DNA from: an uncultured Lachnospiraceae bacterium
Lineage (GTDB): Bacteria; Bacillota; Clostridia; Lachnospirales; Lachnospiraceae
Direction of reading: 5' to 3'
Length of the DNA: 64,000 nucleotides
Assembly: GCA_946414885.1 (NCBI GenBank)
Contig: CAMKQH010000016.1
Location: 32,021 to 96,020 of the forward strand
In this document: positions 35,238 through 44,128 of the stretch, in pieces
Layout: each line of letters opens with the position of its first letter
Numbering within the stretch: the first letter of the stretch is position 1
The notes under the pieces: model-generated
What the model was told of the DNA's origin: nothing
Seen by the model: only the letters and a program-made list of their open reading frames with translations
Databases searched by the model: none
Translations under genes and position numbers: made by a program

Positions 35238-37682
35238 ATGAAATTCGGTTATTTTGATGACGCGAACAAAGAATACGTCATCACAACCCCCAAGACTCCG
35301 CTTCCTTGGATCAACTACCTGGGATGTAATGAGTTTTTCTCCCTGATCTCAAACACGCAGGGCGGCTACACCTTCTACAAGGACGCAAAGCTCCTTCGTC
35401 TGACCCGTTATCGTTACAATAACGTGCCTACGGACATGGGCGGCAAGTACTTTTACGTGAAGGACGGCGATACCGTATGGAATCCCGGCTGGCAGCCTAC
35501 CCAGACTGCGTTGGATGAGTATGAGTGTCGTCACGGCATTGGCTACAGCCGCTTCACCGGCAAGAAGAACGGCCTGAAGGCTTCCGCACTTGCATTTGTT
35601 CCCATGAACGACAACTGTGAAGTGACCCAGCTGACTCTGACCAATGAGAGCAATGAAAAGAAATCCGTAAAGGTATTCTCCTACGTAGAATGGTGTCTGT
35701 GGAACGCGGACGACGACATGAAGAACTTCCAAAGACTCCTTAGCTGCGGTGAGATGGAAGTGGAAGGATCCACAATCTATCACAAGACCGAGTACAGAGA
35801 GCGCAGAAATCATTACGCGGTTTACTCCGTAAACGCACCCGTTGCCGGATTTGACACCAGCCGCGACGAGTTCCTTGGCGCATACAGAAGCGCTGCCAAC
35901 CCCGAAGTTGTTGAGAAGGGTCAGTGCACGAACTCCATGGCAAGCGGTTGGTCTCCCATCGCATGTCAGCAGCTGAACGTGGAACTGGCACCCGGCGAGA
36001 GCAAGGACTTCGTGTTCGTTCTGGGTTATATCGAGAATCCCCAGGAAGAAAAGTGGGAAGATGCCGCAATGCAGGTGATCAACAAAAAGCGTGCTCACGA
36101 GATGCTTGCCCGCTACGCTACCACCGATGACGTTAAGAAGGCTTTGGACGAGCTTCACGCTTACTGGGCAAAGCTCCTTTCCAAGTATCAGGTATCTTCC
36201 AAGGATGAGAAGGTTAACCGCATGGTGAATATCTGGAACCAGTATCAGTGCATGGTAACCTTCAACATGTCCCGCTCCGCTTCCTATTATGAATCCGGCA
36301 TCGGCCGCGGCATGGGCTTTAGAGATTCCTGCCAGGATCTGCTTGGCTTCGTACATCTGATCCCTGACCGCGCAAGGGAGCGCATTATCGACATCGCTTC
36401 CACGCAGTTTGAGGACGGCAGCGCTTACCATCAGTACCAGCCCCTGACCAAGAAGGGCAACTCCGACATCGGCAGCGGCTTCAATGATGATCCCCTGTGG
36501 CTCATCGCAGGTACCAGCGCTTACGTGCGTGAGACCGGTGACGTTTCCATTTTGGACGTAATGACTCCTTTTGATAATGATGCGAGCAAGGCAACGCCTC
36601 TCATGAACCACTTAAAGAGATCCTTTGATTACATCGCAACCCACAAGGGACCTCACGACCTGCCTCTGATCGGACGCGCAGACTGGAATGACTGTCTGAA
36701 CCTGAACTGCTTCTCCGAGCATCCCGGCGAGTCCTTCCAGACCTTTGGTCCCAGCGAAGGCCCCGTGGCAGAATCCGTATTCATTGCAGGCATGTTTGTA
36801 AAGTACGGCGAGGAATATGCACAGCTCTGTGAGTTAAAGGGCGACAACGCCGAGGCAGCAAGAGCCCGTGCTGAAGTTGAAAAGATGTATGCGGCTATCC
36901 TGAAGGATGGCTGGGACGGCGAATGGTTCGTTCGTGCATATGACGCATTCAGCCATAAGGTTGGTTCCAAGGAATGCGAGGAAGGTCAGATCTTCATTGA
37001 GCCTCAGGGCTTCTGTGTACTGGCAGGCGTTGGCGTAAAGGAAGGCCTTGCCGAGAAGGCACTGAATTCCGTAAAGGAAAAGCTCGACACCAAGTACGGC
37101 GTAATGATCCTGCAGCCCGCTTACACCAAGTATCACTTAGAGCTTGGTGAAGTATCCTCCTATCCGCCCGGATACAAGGAGAATGCCGGAATCTTCTGCC
37201 ACAACAATCCTTGGGTATCCATCGCTGAGACCGTGATCGGCCGCGGCGACCGCGCTTTCGAGATTTACAAGAAGACCTGTCCTGCATACATCGAGGACAT
37301 TTCCGAGATCCATCGTACCGAGCCTTACGTTTACTCCCAGATGGTTGCCGGCGCTGACGCTCCCAGACATGGTGAGGCAAAGAACAGCTGGCTTACCGGT
37401 ACCGCTGCATGGACCTTTGTAAACGTTTCCCAGTACATCCTGGGCGTATATCCTACCCACAACGGATTGCAGATCAATCCTTGCGTACCTACCGGCTTTG
37501 GTGATTTTGATCTCATCAGAACCTACCGCGGCGTAAACTATCACGTATCCGTAAAGAACCCGAACGGCGTTCAAAAGGGCGTGACTAAGATCGTCGTTGA
37601 CGGCAAGGAACTCATCGGCACCTCCGTTATCCCTTACGAAGCAGGCAAGACCGACGTAACCGTCCAAGTTGTTATGGGATAG
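35238..37682 (+). CDS. GH94 cellobiose phosphorylase
   Basis: An 814-residue cytoplasmic enzyme that phosphorolyses cellobiose to glucose 1-phosphate and glucose, saving ATP. The N-terminus [22 protein letters not shown] and [23 protein letters not shown] are typical of cellobiose (rather than cellodextrin or chitobiose) phosphorylases. The (alpha/alpha)6 barrel has [13 protein letters not shown] and the catalytic region [12 protein letters not shown] near residues 478-489. Length is normal. The ATG follows AAAGGAG. The gene uses a narrow set of C-ending codons more strictly than its neighbours, which suggests high expression. It is a single-gene unit; no sugar transporter or beta-glucosidase is adjacent. 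Confidence 0.95.
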   Translation: MKFGYFDDANKEYVITTPKTPLPWINYLGCNEFFSLISNTQGGYTFYKDAKLLRLTRYRYNNVPTDMGGKYFYVKDGDTVWNPGWQPTQTALDEYECRHGIGYSRFTGKKNGLKASALAFVPMNDNCEVTQLTLTNESNEKKSVKVFSYVEWCLWNADDDMKNFQRLLSCGEMEVEGSTIYHKTEYRERRNHYAVYSVNAPVAGFDTSRDEFLGAYRSAANPEVVEKGQCTNSMASGWSPIACQQLNVELAPGESKDFVFVLGYIENPQEEKWEDAAMQVINKKRAHEMLARYATTDDVKKALDELHAYWAKLLSKYQVSSKDEKVNRMVNIWNQYQCMVTFNMSRSASYYESGIGRGMGFRDSCQDLLGFVHLIPDRARERIIDIASTQFEDGSAYHQYQPLTKKGNSDIGSGFNDDPLWLIAGTSAYVRETGDVSILDVMTPFDNDASKATPLMNHLKRSFDYIATHKGPHDLPLIGRADWNDCLNLNCFSEHPGESFQTFGPSEGPVAESVFIAGMFVKYGEEYAQLCELKGDNAEAARARAEVEKMYAAILKDGWDGEWFVRAYDAFSHKVGSKECEEGQIFIEPQGFCVLAGVGVKEGLAEKALNSVKEKLDTKYGVMILQPAYTKYHLELGEVSSYPPGYKENAGIFCHNNPWVSIAETVIGRGDRAFEIYKKTCPAYIEDISEIHRTEPYVYSQMVAGADAPRHGEAKNSWLTGTAAWTFVNVSQYILGVYPTHNGLQINPCVPTGFGDFDLIRTYRGVNYHVSVKNPNGVQKGVTKIVVDGKELIGTSVIPYEAGKTDVTVQVVMG

Positions 37683-37704
37683 TCGCAGAATTGCTACACT
37701 AAAT

Positions 37705-37737
37705 AAAAGAGCATGCCACACGGCATGCTCTTTTTTA
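37705..37737 (+). terminator. terminator of cellobiose phosphorylase
   Basis: GAGCATGCC and GGCATGCTC pair perfectly around ACAC, followed by TTTTTT. Flanking A and T runs let it work for both strands. Confidence 0.93.
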
Positions 37738-37749
37738 TTTCTATTATTG

Positions 37750-37779
37750 CCTGGCGGCAATTTTCATTACCAGGCGGTA
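37750..37779. repeat. REP-like repeat, copy C
   Basis: A 30-bp element reading CCTGGCGGCAA ... ACCAGGCGGTA, a match to the two copies near 11.9 kb, 26 kb away and again in an intergenic gap. Confidence 0.6.
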
Positions 37780-37780
37780 A

Positions 37781-37800
37781 CGTGTCAGTAGACACATCCC
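37781..37800. repeat. small palindromic repeat, degraded copy
   Basis: CGTGTCAGTAGACACATCCC is the reverse-orientation, degraded counterpart of the perfect hairpin at 56635-56662. It directly follows REP-like copy C. Confidence 0.5.
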
Positions 37801-37814
37801 CGTGACACATTGGG

Positions 37815-38081
37815 TTACCAGCGCTCGTAAGGGCAGGACTGGGCGGTCAGGGAGGCTCGGAGTTCCACATAGCAGCCACAGGCCGCGCACATGCCTTCCA
37901 GAAGCCGCTCGCATTGCTTGCAAACGTTCAAGCGGCGTTCCCGTTCCGTCTCAGCAGTCCTGTCGCCTTGGGGAATGTCTTCGATCATGCGTTGGATCGT
38001 CTCATAAACCTTTTCCTGACCAGCCATCTCCCGGATTAAGCATTTCTTGCATATTCTCGTCTCCGCTTCCACGCGCTTCAC
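37815..38081 (-). CDS. DUF6171-family cysteine-rich protein
   Basis: An 88-residue protein with two cysteine clusters, RICKKCLIREM and LNVCKQCERLLEGMCAACGCYVELRA, ending SCPYERW. The seven cysteines and spacing suggest one or two zinc-ribbon-like sites. The layout matches the DUF6171 family of Clostridia; its function is not known. No clear partner gene is adjacent; the ncRNA gene ends about 80 bp upstream of its start. Confidence 0.85.
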   Translation of the reverse strand: MKRVEAETRICKKCLIREMAGQEKVYETIQRMIEDIPQGDRTAETERERRLNVCKQCERLLEGMCAACGCYVELRASLTAQSCPYERW

Positions 38082-38159
38082 GCCCTCCGCCCTTCTTAAA
38101 TATTTCTAACTTCCCGTAATCCCTCTTCCCTATTGATTCCGGCAAGATAAGTTTTCGCG

Positions 38160-38472
38160 TAAAGAAAGAGAACGACTGCACCCGAAGGCGCAGCCGCTCT
38201 CTGGTGTTTTCTGACTAAGAGGTTACCGCCCTAAGCCGTTCTTACACTTGAACGCGCTCATAACAATGCTCCACTCTTTAACCACTCAAGTGACGTTAGT
38301 CATTCTACCTTATGATTGACGAGACTCTAGGCGCCCGTAGACCCTTCATGCAGATTGCGCAAGTCAGTCTTAGTCTTAGAAAGCTTCCGCAGGTATGCAT
38401 GAAACAGAAGCCCTCGGAATCGAACCGCGGCATCACGCCTGCTCCCAGATCAGCGGCTTCTGACTCTTCCTA
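38160..38472 (-). ncRNA. independently transcribed structured RNA with tRNA-like 5' domain (not identified)
   Basis: About 310 nt bounded by a promoter (38479-38507) and a terminator, with no plausible ORF. Helices by eye: a 7-bp stem CAGAAGC/GCTTCTG (38456-38462 with 38405-38411) abutting a T-arm-like hairpin, CCGCGG-TTCGATT-CCGAGG (38412-38430, one mismatch), in tRNA acceptor/T-arm geometry; TTCATGCA/TGCATGAA (38396-38403 with 38345-38352); and CACTTGA/TCAAGTG (38286-38292 with 38245-38251). The loop of the second stem holds GACTAAGA (38368-38375), which can pair with TCTTAGTC (38213-38220) just before the terminator, forming a long-range pseudoknot. It lacks tmRNA, RNase P, SRP and 6S hallmarks that I can recognise. 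It could belong to a known family such as the raiA motif, which I cannot check. It starts about 50 bp past the diguanylate cyclase stop with no terminator between. Confidence 0.7.
38161..38202 (-). terminator. terminator of the structured RNA
   Basis: The minus strand has AGAGAGCGGCTGCGCC pairing with GGTGCAGTCGTTCTCT across a C(UUCG)G loop, followed by TTCTTT. The stem has a few mismatches. Confidence 0.85.
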
Positions 38473-38478
38473 CTTATC

Positions 38479-38507
38479 AGTATAAAATAATTTTGTCCAA
38501 AACGCAA
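38479..38507 (-). promoter_or_regulatory. promoter of the structured RNA
   Basis: The minus strand reads TTGCGT (38502-38507), 17 bp, TATACT (38479-38484). The -35 matches only partly. Confidence 0.65.
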
Positions 38508-38520
38508 GCATAGCTTTATT

Positions 38521-39876
38521 TTATCTTCTTCGGTCTCCGCGTTCCAAGTAATAAACACGCTTATCCTCATACATGGCCAGATCGGCACGCTTAAAGACTT
38601 CCTTGAAATCCGCATCTTCCAATGGACGATAAACCGCCGATCCCTTGGAAAGGGAAAGCGGCTCCACGTAGGCCTTCTCTTCCTGATTAGTCTCAGCCAG
38701 CTTTTGGTCAAGCTCTGCAAAAAGTCCTTGCATGTCCGATTCAGTCGCATTTCTGATAATGACAAAGAATTCATCTCCGCCAATCCTGAAAAGATGTTCC
38801 TTTCCAAATACCGACATCAGAACTTCCGCCGCATCAATCAATGCCAGATCTCCGCGCTCATGTCCATAATTGTCATTAATGACCTTTAAGCCATTTAAAT
38901 CCAAAACCGCTACGGCAAAAGAGGCTACTTTGTTCGCAATGTCCTCCTCCAGGCTTTCAATCTTTGCATCATATGCCGCTCTGTTGCCAACCCCCGTCAG
39001 GCTGTCAATATATGCCTGCTTGTGAATGCGGGAGATGTGTTTGCGCAGTTCCTCCTGCATTGCCTCGATCTTCGAGCCCAGATCCTCAATCCCTCCGCCG
39101 CTGACCTGCGCCTCTGATTTTTCCGGCAAGTTCTTTCCCGCAACGGCATATTCATTTCTCATCTCAACTTCATTGACAAGTTCTTCGACCTTTCCCGCCA
39201 ATTCGTTTAAATGTTTGTATAAGACGCCATATTGCTTTCTTTTTCTGCGCGTGAGAATCACAACGACGGCAATGCCAATTACCATGGACAGCCCCGCCAC
39301 TATAATCACCGTGCCAATCAGGCTCTTTAATTGATCCTCATACCAATCTGCGCTAAAGTCTACGGCCACGATTCCGCCAACCCTGCCATCTGAAGTAAAT
39401 ACGGGGCTGTACGCACTGTAGAAATTTCCCCAGGCATCTCTGTATGGCACGTCATCCACGTCCGCCTTGCCCAGACTCGCGGAATACAAAGCATCCGTAT
39501 ATACGATGGGCGATCCAAACTCCCCCGGATCCTCCACCGTTGGATCCACCGAGAACACAAACTCCTTATTTCCCAAGTCCTTAACGCAATAAATATATTG
39601 CAGCTCAATGTTATCCTGGAAATGAGTCAATATCTCCATAACCTTCAGAAACTCTTCCGAGCCTTGGTCTTTTGCTTCTAACCGCACAAGGACGTCACCG
39701 TCGATCATGCTCGCCGCCGTATTGGAGATATCCAGCATTCTTTTTTGGATCGAAGAAATCAGCGCGTTGCTGGCCTGCCTGGTCATGAAAAAGCCAAGCG
39801 TAACGTTTACGACCAGCAGGAAAATGACCACCAGGATCATAAGCCAGTTAATCCTGCCGCTTTTTTTCACTTTCAT
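38521..39876 (-). CDS. membrane diguanylate cyclase (Cache-like sensor plus GGDEF)
   Basis: A 451-residue protein that probably makes cyclic di-GMP. An N-terminal membrane helix (INWLMILVVIFLLVVNVTLGF), an extracellular Cache/PAS-like region of about 140 residues (VDDVPYRDAWGNFYSAYSPVF, GGIVAVDFSADW) and a second helix (LIGTVIIVAGLSMVIGIAVVVIL; both helices cited in part) precede a coiled linker. The GGDEF domain then has DSLTGVGNRAAYD, DLNGLKVINDNYGHERGD and RIGGDEFFVII near residue 361. Both catalytic acidic residues are present; an RxxD inhibitory site is not obvious. The ATG at 39876 was chosen over a TTG three codons earlier because of the GAGG site. The structured RNA lies directly downstream. 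Confidence 0.92.
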   Translation of the reverse strand: MKVKKSGRINWLMILVVIFLLVVNVTLGFFMTRQASNALISSIQKRMLDISNTAASMIDGDVLVRLEAKDQGSEEFLKVMEILTHFQDNIELQYIYCVKDLGNKEFVFSVDPTVEDPGEFGSPIVYTDALYSASLGKADVDDVPYRDAWGNFYSAYSPVFTSDGRVGGIVAVDFSADWYEDQLKSLIGTVIIVAGLSMVIGIAVVVILTRRKRKQYGVLYKHLNELAGKVEELVNEVEMRNEYAVAGKNLPEKSEAQVSGGGIEDLGSKIEAMQEELRKHISRIHKQAYIDSLTGVGNRAAYDAKIESLEEDIANKVASFAVAVLDLNGLKVINDNYGHERGDLALIDAAEVLMSVFGKEHLFRIGGDEFFVIIRNATESDMQGLFAELDQKLAETNQEEKAYVEPLSLSKGSAVYRPLEDADFKEVFKRADLAMYEDKRVYYLERGDRRR

Positions 39877-39979
39877 CACTTCCAACCTCGTCCACCAAAA
39901 TATACTTCATGAAACACGATCCTATTATACCAGATTTTTCCAGAATCGTCAAAACCCCCGCCATATTAAATTTCTTTTA

Positions 39980-41239
39980 TTATAAACCGTTCGAAAAACG
40001 ATTGATCTCCTCCACTGCAAATTCCAATTCCGTGACAAGAAACTCTTCCGCCTTGGAATACGCGTAATAGCAACAGTCCCGCGTAGACAATACAATGCAC
40101 TTTCCCTTCCCTCGGTAATTGTATTCCGTCTGCACGGATTCCAGGGCCCTGTTCGGGATTTTGAGCGGGAAGGCATCCCTCGTGATGCCTTCGTCTTCAT
40201 CAAGCGTCAATACAAAGCCTTCCCCGTTATGGCAAAGGCGCCCCGTCCCCAGGCTGACAAACCCTTTTTCATTTGGCAAGGCCTCCACGGTTACCTGTAC
40301 GTCAATTCCCTTATAAGCACCCTTTTCCACTGCTTCTCTCACAAGGCCTCGCTCCCAGCGGTACCAGGAAGGAACGTCGTACCTTTCTTTTGTGGCTTCC
40401 TCTTCCAACTCCCCGTCTTCCGCAAGCGTCCACCTCTTGTTACAGGCTTCGCACCAAAGCGCCGTCTTACCGCTTCTCATTTTCCCCTTGGCCATGCAGG
40501 ACCGGCACTGGTATAACGGCAAATGCAGGCCTTCCGCGCGGTTTTCTTCCTTGATCTTGATCCCCCGTTCCTTTTGGTACGCATATTCATCATAGCAGAG
40601 TTTCTCCTCCACCCTGCGCTGTATCTCCTCTGCGGACGCCGCGCGAAGTTCCTCCGCCGTATAAAGCAGCTCTGCGGTGCTCTCCATTTTCACTTTTCTT
40701 GTATGGCCTTCATCCCAAAACGGATTGGCCAGATAAGCCCCGTGACTGTAGATCACCACCAAAGGCACGTCCAAAAATTTCGCAAGTCTGCCTAGATTCT
40801 TGGGTAAGTTGGACGTGATCCCCGCGTCGCAATGCCTGGACTCCGGGAAAATGACCACCCCTTGCTTTAACTTCTGAAGCGCATAGCGCACGTTGAGTAA
40901 TACGCTCACGTCCGGAACGTACCTTCTTTTCCCGATACAGCCTCCGGCCCGGTAGAGCTCATTTCCAAATGCCGCAAAGCCCTCCATGTCCGAAACGTAA
41001 TTGCAGTTATGCGGATAAAGCATTCTCGGCACGATATAATAATCCGAAAATCCCTGATGCGTGGAATATGCGAGAAAAGGCGGTTTTAATCCTTCCATGC
41101 GGATTTTCGTTATTTTCATCCCTGCCGTGGAAAGCTTTGAAAATCCCCACAAAAGCGCCAGAAGGAGCCCCGGCTGCTTTATCGGTCTTCTTTTCATGTC
41201 ATAGGGCGTCATGTCCCTCTTTTTGTTCTTTAGTCCCAT
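39980..41239 (-). CDS. PlsC-like lysophospholipid/glycerolipid acyltransferase with zinc ribbon
   Basis: A 419-residue protein. The N-terminal half is an acyltransferase of the PlsC superfamily: THQGFSD (HX4D catalytic motif, residues 61-66), GGCIGKRRY, and VIFPESRHCDAG in place of the usual FPEGTRS substrate-binding motif. The C-terminal half has a four-cysteine zinc ribbon (YQCRSCMAKGKM ... LWCEACNKRW) and a beta-rich tail. A basic start and hydrophobic LLLALLWGFSKL suggest membrane association. Probably an acyl-CoA or acyl-ACP dependent acyltransferase; the exact lipid is unknown. It is 89 bp upstream of the diguanylate cyclase stop-side gap, in its own transcription unit or with it. Confidence 0.82.
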   Translation of the reverse strand: MGLKNKKRDMTPYDMKRRPIKQPGLLLALLWGFSKLSTAGMKITKIRMEGLKPPFLAYSTHQGFSDYYIVPRMLYPHNCNYVSDMEGFAAFGNELYRAGGCIGKRRYVPDVSVLLNVRYALQKLKQGVVIFPESRHCDAGITSNLPKNLGRLAKFLDVPLVVIYSHGAYLANPFWDEGHTRKVKMESTAELLYTAEELRAASAEEIQRRVEEKLCYDEYAYQKERGIKIKEENRAEGLHLPLYQCRSCMAKGKMRSGKTALWCEACNKRWTLAEDGELEEEATKERYDVPSWYRWERGLVREAVEKGAYKGIDVQVTVEALPNEKGFVSLGTGRLCHNGEGFVLTLDEDEGITRDAFPLKIPNRALESVQTEYNYRGKGKCIVLSTRDCCYYAYSKAEEFLVTELEFAVEEINRFSNGL

Positions 41240-41359
41240 GTCTCGTTTCTTTCCTTAAAGTGTCATGCTCCGACTTTTACTTTGATATCCCCAAGGCTGT
41301 CTTTTTCCATGAAGTGTCCTATTCCGGCTTTTTTACCTTAATTTCCCAAAGTCTGTCCT

Positions 41360-42142
41360 CTACCGTGATACGTACTTCTCTGGCTTTCTTACCGTATATG
41401 CGTATCTCGCAAGCTTCCTTGAGTAGCTTTCATAAGGCTCGTCCGCATAGGCCGCCTGCCCAATCAGCATCTCAAACCACTCGTCATTTCTTTCCCTTCG
41501 AAAGGCATCCTCATGCTTCAGCGCCACTACTTTTTTCCTTCGTAGGATTTCATAAGACTCCCTGGTAAGGTCTTCCACTTCATAGCCAATTCCCTTGGAA
41601 GCCAGCGCTCTCGCAAAGACAGTCGAATGCGCGTCCTCCGTCTTTGGCATGACGTCCCCTTCCTGATAGCACACAAACAAGATCCCGTCCTTCTTTAGCC
41701 AACTCATGATCTGATCAATAAAAGCTGACATGTCCGGCGCAAAATACATGGTATCCATGGAAATGACCAAATCGAAAGAATCCTTCGGGAAATCCACTTC
41801 GCCGATGCACCCCTCGATAAAATCCGCACTTTCGTCCGCTCCCCGTTTTGCCTCCGCTATTGCATTTGCCGAGTAATCAAATCCATGCACCCACGCTCCC
41901 GTTTTCCCGTGAATCCACTTCAGAAGCTTACCGTTCCCGCAGCCCACGTCCAGCACGTGAAATTCCCTTCCTGAATCAATCAGCTTAAGGATCCTCTCCG
42001 CTTGTCGCCAATCGCTAAACCCATCCTGCGAAAAGTCATCCCCAAAGGCTTCCCTGCAAAACTCCGCAAATGCCTCCGACTTCCCCGCCATGGCATAAAA
42101 TTGCTCATATTCCTTATAAAACGTCAACTCTTCCTTCCGCAT
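41360..42142 (-). CDS. class I SAM-dependent methyltransferase
   Basis: A 260-residue cytoplasmic enzyme with the SAM motif HVLDVGCGNGKLLKWI and following acidic residue in VHGFDYSANAIAEAK, motif II at FDLVISMDTMYF and a C-terminal charged tail. It resembles the UbiE/small-molecule branch (DUF-type methyltransferase_25/11). The substrate is not readable. The start follows GGAGGGG. It lies between the acyltransferase and the DUF3021 gene, with gaps of 120 and 38 bp. Confidence 0.88.
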   Translation of the reverse strand: MRKEELTFYKEYEQFYAMAGKSEAFAEFCREAFGDDFSQDGFSDWRQAERILKLIDSGREFHVLDVGCGNGKLLKWIHGKTGAWVHGFDYSANAIAEAKRGADESADFIEGCIGEVDFPKDSFDLVISMDTMYFAPDMSAFIDQIMSWLKKDGILFVCYQEGDVMPKTEDAHSTVFARALASKGIGYEVEDLTRESYEILRRKKVVALKHEDAFRRERNDEWFEMLIGQAAYADEPYESYSRKLARYAYTVRKPEKYVSR

Positions 42143-42180
42143 TTCCCCTCCATGTGATCCGTAAAATACTCAATCCCTGC

Positions 42181-42612
42181 TTACGACTGAACCTCATCAT
42201 TCGCCTGCTGAATTTCCTTGATCATGGCATTCTTCTTTTTTGTGTCCAGATAAATGCTATAGTAATATATTCCTGCCAAAATAACATAGGGAATGGAGAA
42301 AGAACGGTAATACTCAAACCATCCTCTCGGCGAAATCGGCTCGATCACGCTGACGCATAAGAGCAAAACGGCGCATAATCCGCAAGCCAAAAGATATTGG
42401 ACGACCATCATGGCAAGGGGACTTACGTTAGTAAACATCTCATAGAAGGAAAGAACAATGGAGGCAATCAGGCAGAATCCAAACATGATAAGTACGTTTG
42501 CGTTGTTCGTCTCCCATCCCGCAAACACGTTGGTAATTGCCCCAGTGACGGAAACTGCCGTATAAGAGATGCACAGGCCAAGTGCCACTTTTTTAACATA
42601 GTTCTTCATCAT
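42181..42612 (-). CDS. DUF3021 family membrane protein
   Basis: A 143-residue protein with four hydrophobic segments (e.g. VALGLCISYTAVSVTGAITNV and MMVVQYLLACGLCAVLLLCVSVI, cited in part) and a charged cytosolic tail (DTKKKNAMIKEIQQ). This is the DUF3021 pattern; such proteins almost always pair with a LytTR regulator and are thought to modulate it from the membrane. Its ATG overlaps the LytTR stop (ATGA), so the two are translationally coupled. Confidence 0.88.
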   Translation of the reverse strand: MMKNYVKKVALGLCISYTAVSVTGAITNVFAGWETNNANVLIMFGFCLIASIVLSFYEMFTNVSPLAMMVVQYLLACGLCAVLLLCVSVIEPISPRGWFEYYRSFSIPYVILAGIYYYSIYLDTKKKNAMIKEIQQANDEVQS

Positions 42613-43079
42613 TGCATCCTCCGTATTCTCTGTAAGTATTCGTCAAATTCTTTCTTATAGCTTCTGTTCACGCAGATCCTCTCGCCGTTATCAAAATATG
42701 CATAGACCTTCATGTTGAAATCCGGCTTCAGCTGCCGGATCTTAAACACGTTGACAACATCTGATTTCGACACTCTGACAAAGCCATAATTCCAGAGCAA
42801 TTCCTCACATTCCGCGAGAGTCTTCATTATGCGGTAGACGCCCTCCTCGGTATATGCGAAAAGCTTACGCTCCACGTAATCCAGATAATAGATTTCTTTG
42901 GGATCAAGCACAATGCCTTCCCCGTCATCCAGATCTTCATCAGCCGGTCTACCGATGAGCGACGGCCTCTCCGAATTCACCACGTCGATCAACTGCCGTA
43001 TCATGGGACGCATATTTGCATAATAGACGTCCACGTGCTCTTCCTTTATCTGCTTGTTCTCAAATAAATTAAGCTTCAT
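42609..43079 (-). CDS. LytTR-domain DNA-binding regulator
   Basis: A 156-residue protein whose C-terminal 100 residues are a LytTR DNA-binding domain: DPKEIYYLDYVERKLFAYTEEGVYRIMKTL (cited as its parts DPKEIYYLDYVE and GVYRIMKTLAE), GFVRVSKSDVVNVFKIRQL and ICVNRSYKKEFDEYL. It has no receiver domain; regulation probably comes from the coupled DUF3021 protein. A pair of AAGTTGC direct repeats 21 bp apart lies at 44203-44230 upstream of the hydrolase gene, fitting a LytTR site, so it may control its own operon. The start follows GGGAGAGG. Confidence 0.93.
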   Translation of the reverse strand: MKLNLFENKQIKEEHVDVYYANMRPMIRQLIDVVNSERPSLIGRPADEDLDDGEGIVLDPKEIYYLDYVERKLFAYTEEGVYRIMKTLAECEELLWNYGFVRVSKSDVVNVFKIRQLKPDFNMKVYAYFDNGERICVNRSYKKEFDEYLQRIRRMQ

Positions 43080-43165
43080 AGCCTCTCCCGTACCTAAATC
43101 TTATACGCCAAAAATCAGCTGCAAGACTCCTTCGCGCCACATACTTGCATAAAACCTCATTCCCC

Positions 43166-44128
43166 TCAAGCATCATGCGCCTGCAAAAAGTCCGTCACGA
43201 TTTCCATGTATCCTTCCGGATCGTCAACCATTCCCTCTACGTGCTTGCTGTCAACATAGGCGATTTTCTTATCCGCCGTACCAACATGCTCATATACTTC
43301 TTCCACCTTTTCAGGCAGGCAAACCGTATCCTTCTTGGAAACGATGATCAACGTAGGAAGCTGGATTTTTTCTGCCTGACGAATCGTATCACCGTCATTC
43401 ACGTCAATGCCGCATGCGATTTTCAAATAAGCCTTGCCACTGCCCATCACGTAATTGACCATGGGCGCATGCATTTCTTCTTCATTGTCTCCGCCAATGC
43501 TGGAGCGAACCATGTATTCCATGCCCGGAACAGGGCTGTCACAGATGACCAGATCCGCCGCATTTTGCTCTCCTGGGGTAACGCCAGCCGCATAGATTGC
43601 CGTTGTCTGGGCTCCCATGGAAAGACCGTGCACGATCACCTTCTTGCTGCCGATCGTCTCCCTCGCATAAACCACCAAAGCACTTACGTCAAGCGATTCC
43701 TTAATGCCAAACGTGACTCTGTCGTCAGGATTCTTACCGCTCCCCCGCTGATCCAATGCGATCACATCATACCCCTGCTTTAAGTACTGCTCCGCCAACG
43801 GATATGCGTGATATCTGTCTCCCCCTGCACCATGCACCAAAACAACCAATTTCTCACTGCCATTATCAAAGTAAGTCGCCGGAACTTCATTGCCGTCCGA
43901 CGCCGTAACGGAAATCTCTTCCCCCTGACACAGCTCCTCTACCTTTGCAATGTCATATTTCCAGCTCTCCAGCTGCCGGAGACTGTTATTATGCGTATCC
44001 TTTCCCTTGTTCATATGGAGCGTATTGTCCGCAACGATCGCCCCCGTAACAATCGTCGTAATGATCGCAGTAACTACCAGCACCGCCGCCAAAATGATGA
44101 TTACCAACCTAACCCTATTCTTTTTCAT
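43166..44128 (-). CDS. membrane-anchored alpha/beta hydrolase
   Basis: A 320-residue protein with one N-terminal membrane helix (VRLVIIILAAVLVVTAIITT) and an external alpha/beta hydrolase domain. Visible: oxyanion region LVVLVHGAGGDRYHAY, ALDQRGSGKNPDDR, nucleophile elbow HGLSMGAQTTA (GxSxG), an Asp in LIIVSKKDTVC and His in DSKHVEG. The triad is complete, so it is probably an active esterase, peptidase or thioesterase. The start at 44128 follows GAGAGGA. It leads an operon with the LytTR and DUF3021 genes (86-bp gap), behind LytTR-like direct repeats. Confidence 0.88.
   Translation of the reverse strand: MKKNRVRLVIIILAAVLVVTAIITTIVTGAIVADNTLHMNKGKDTHNNSLRQLESWKYDIAKVEELCQGEEISVTASDGNEVPATYFDNGSEKLVVLVHGAGGDRYHAYPLAEQYLKQGYDVIALDQRGSGKNPDDRVTFGIKESLDVSALVVYARETIGSKKVIVHGLSMGAQTTAIYAAGVTPGEQNAADLVICDSPVPGMEYMVRSSIGGDNEEEMHAPMVNYVMGSGKAYLKIACGIDVNDGDTIRQAEKIQLPTLIIVSKKDTVCLPEKVEEVYEHVGTADKKIAYVDSKHVEGMVDDPEGYMEIVTDFLQAHDA

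Noticed and set aside
35349..36611. Long open frame (420 codons) on the minus strand inside cellobiose phosphorylase
   Set aside because: It is antisense to a clear GH94 gene with strong codon bias, which removes stop codons from the opposite frame; it has no ribosome site or recognisable domain.
38160..38472. tmRNA, RNase P RNA or circularly permuted tmRNA
   Set aside because: The T-arm-like domain is at the 5' end with its acceptor partner on both sides in normal order, there is no CCA or tag-peptide frame, and RNase P core motifs such as GAGGAAAGTCC are absent.
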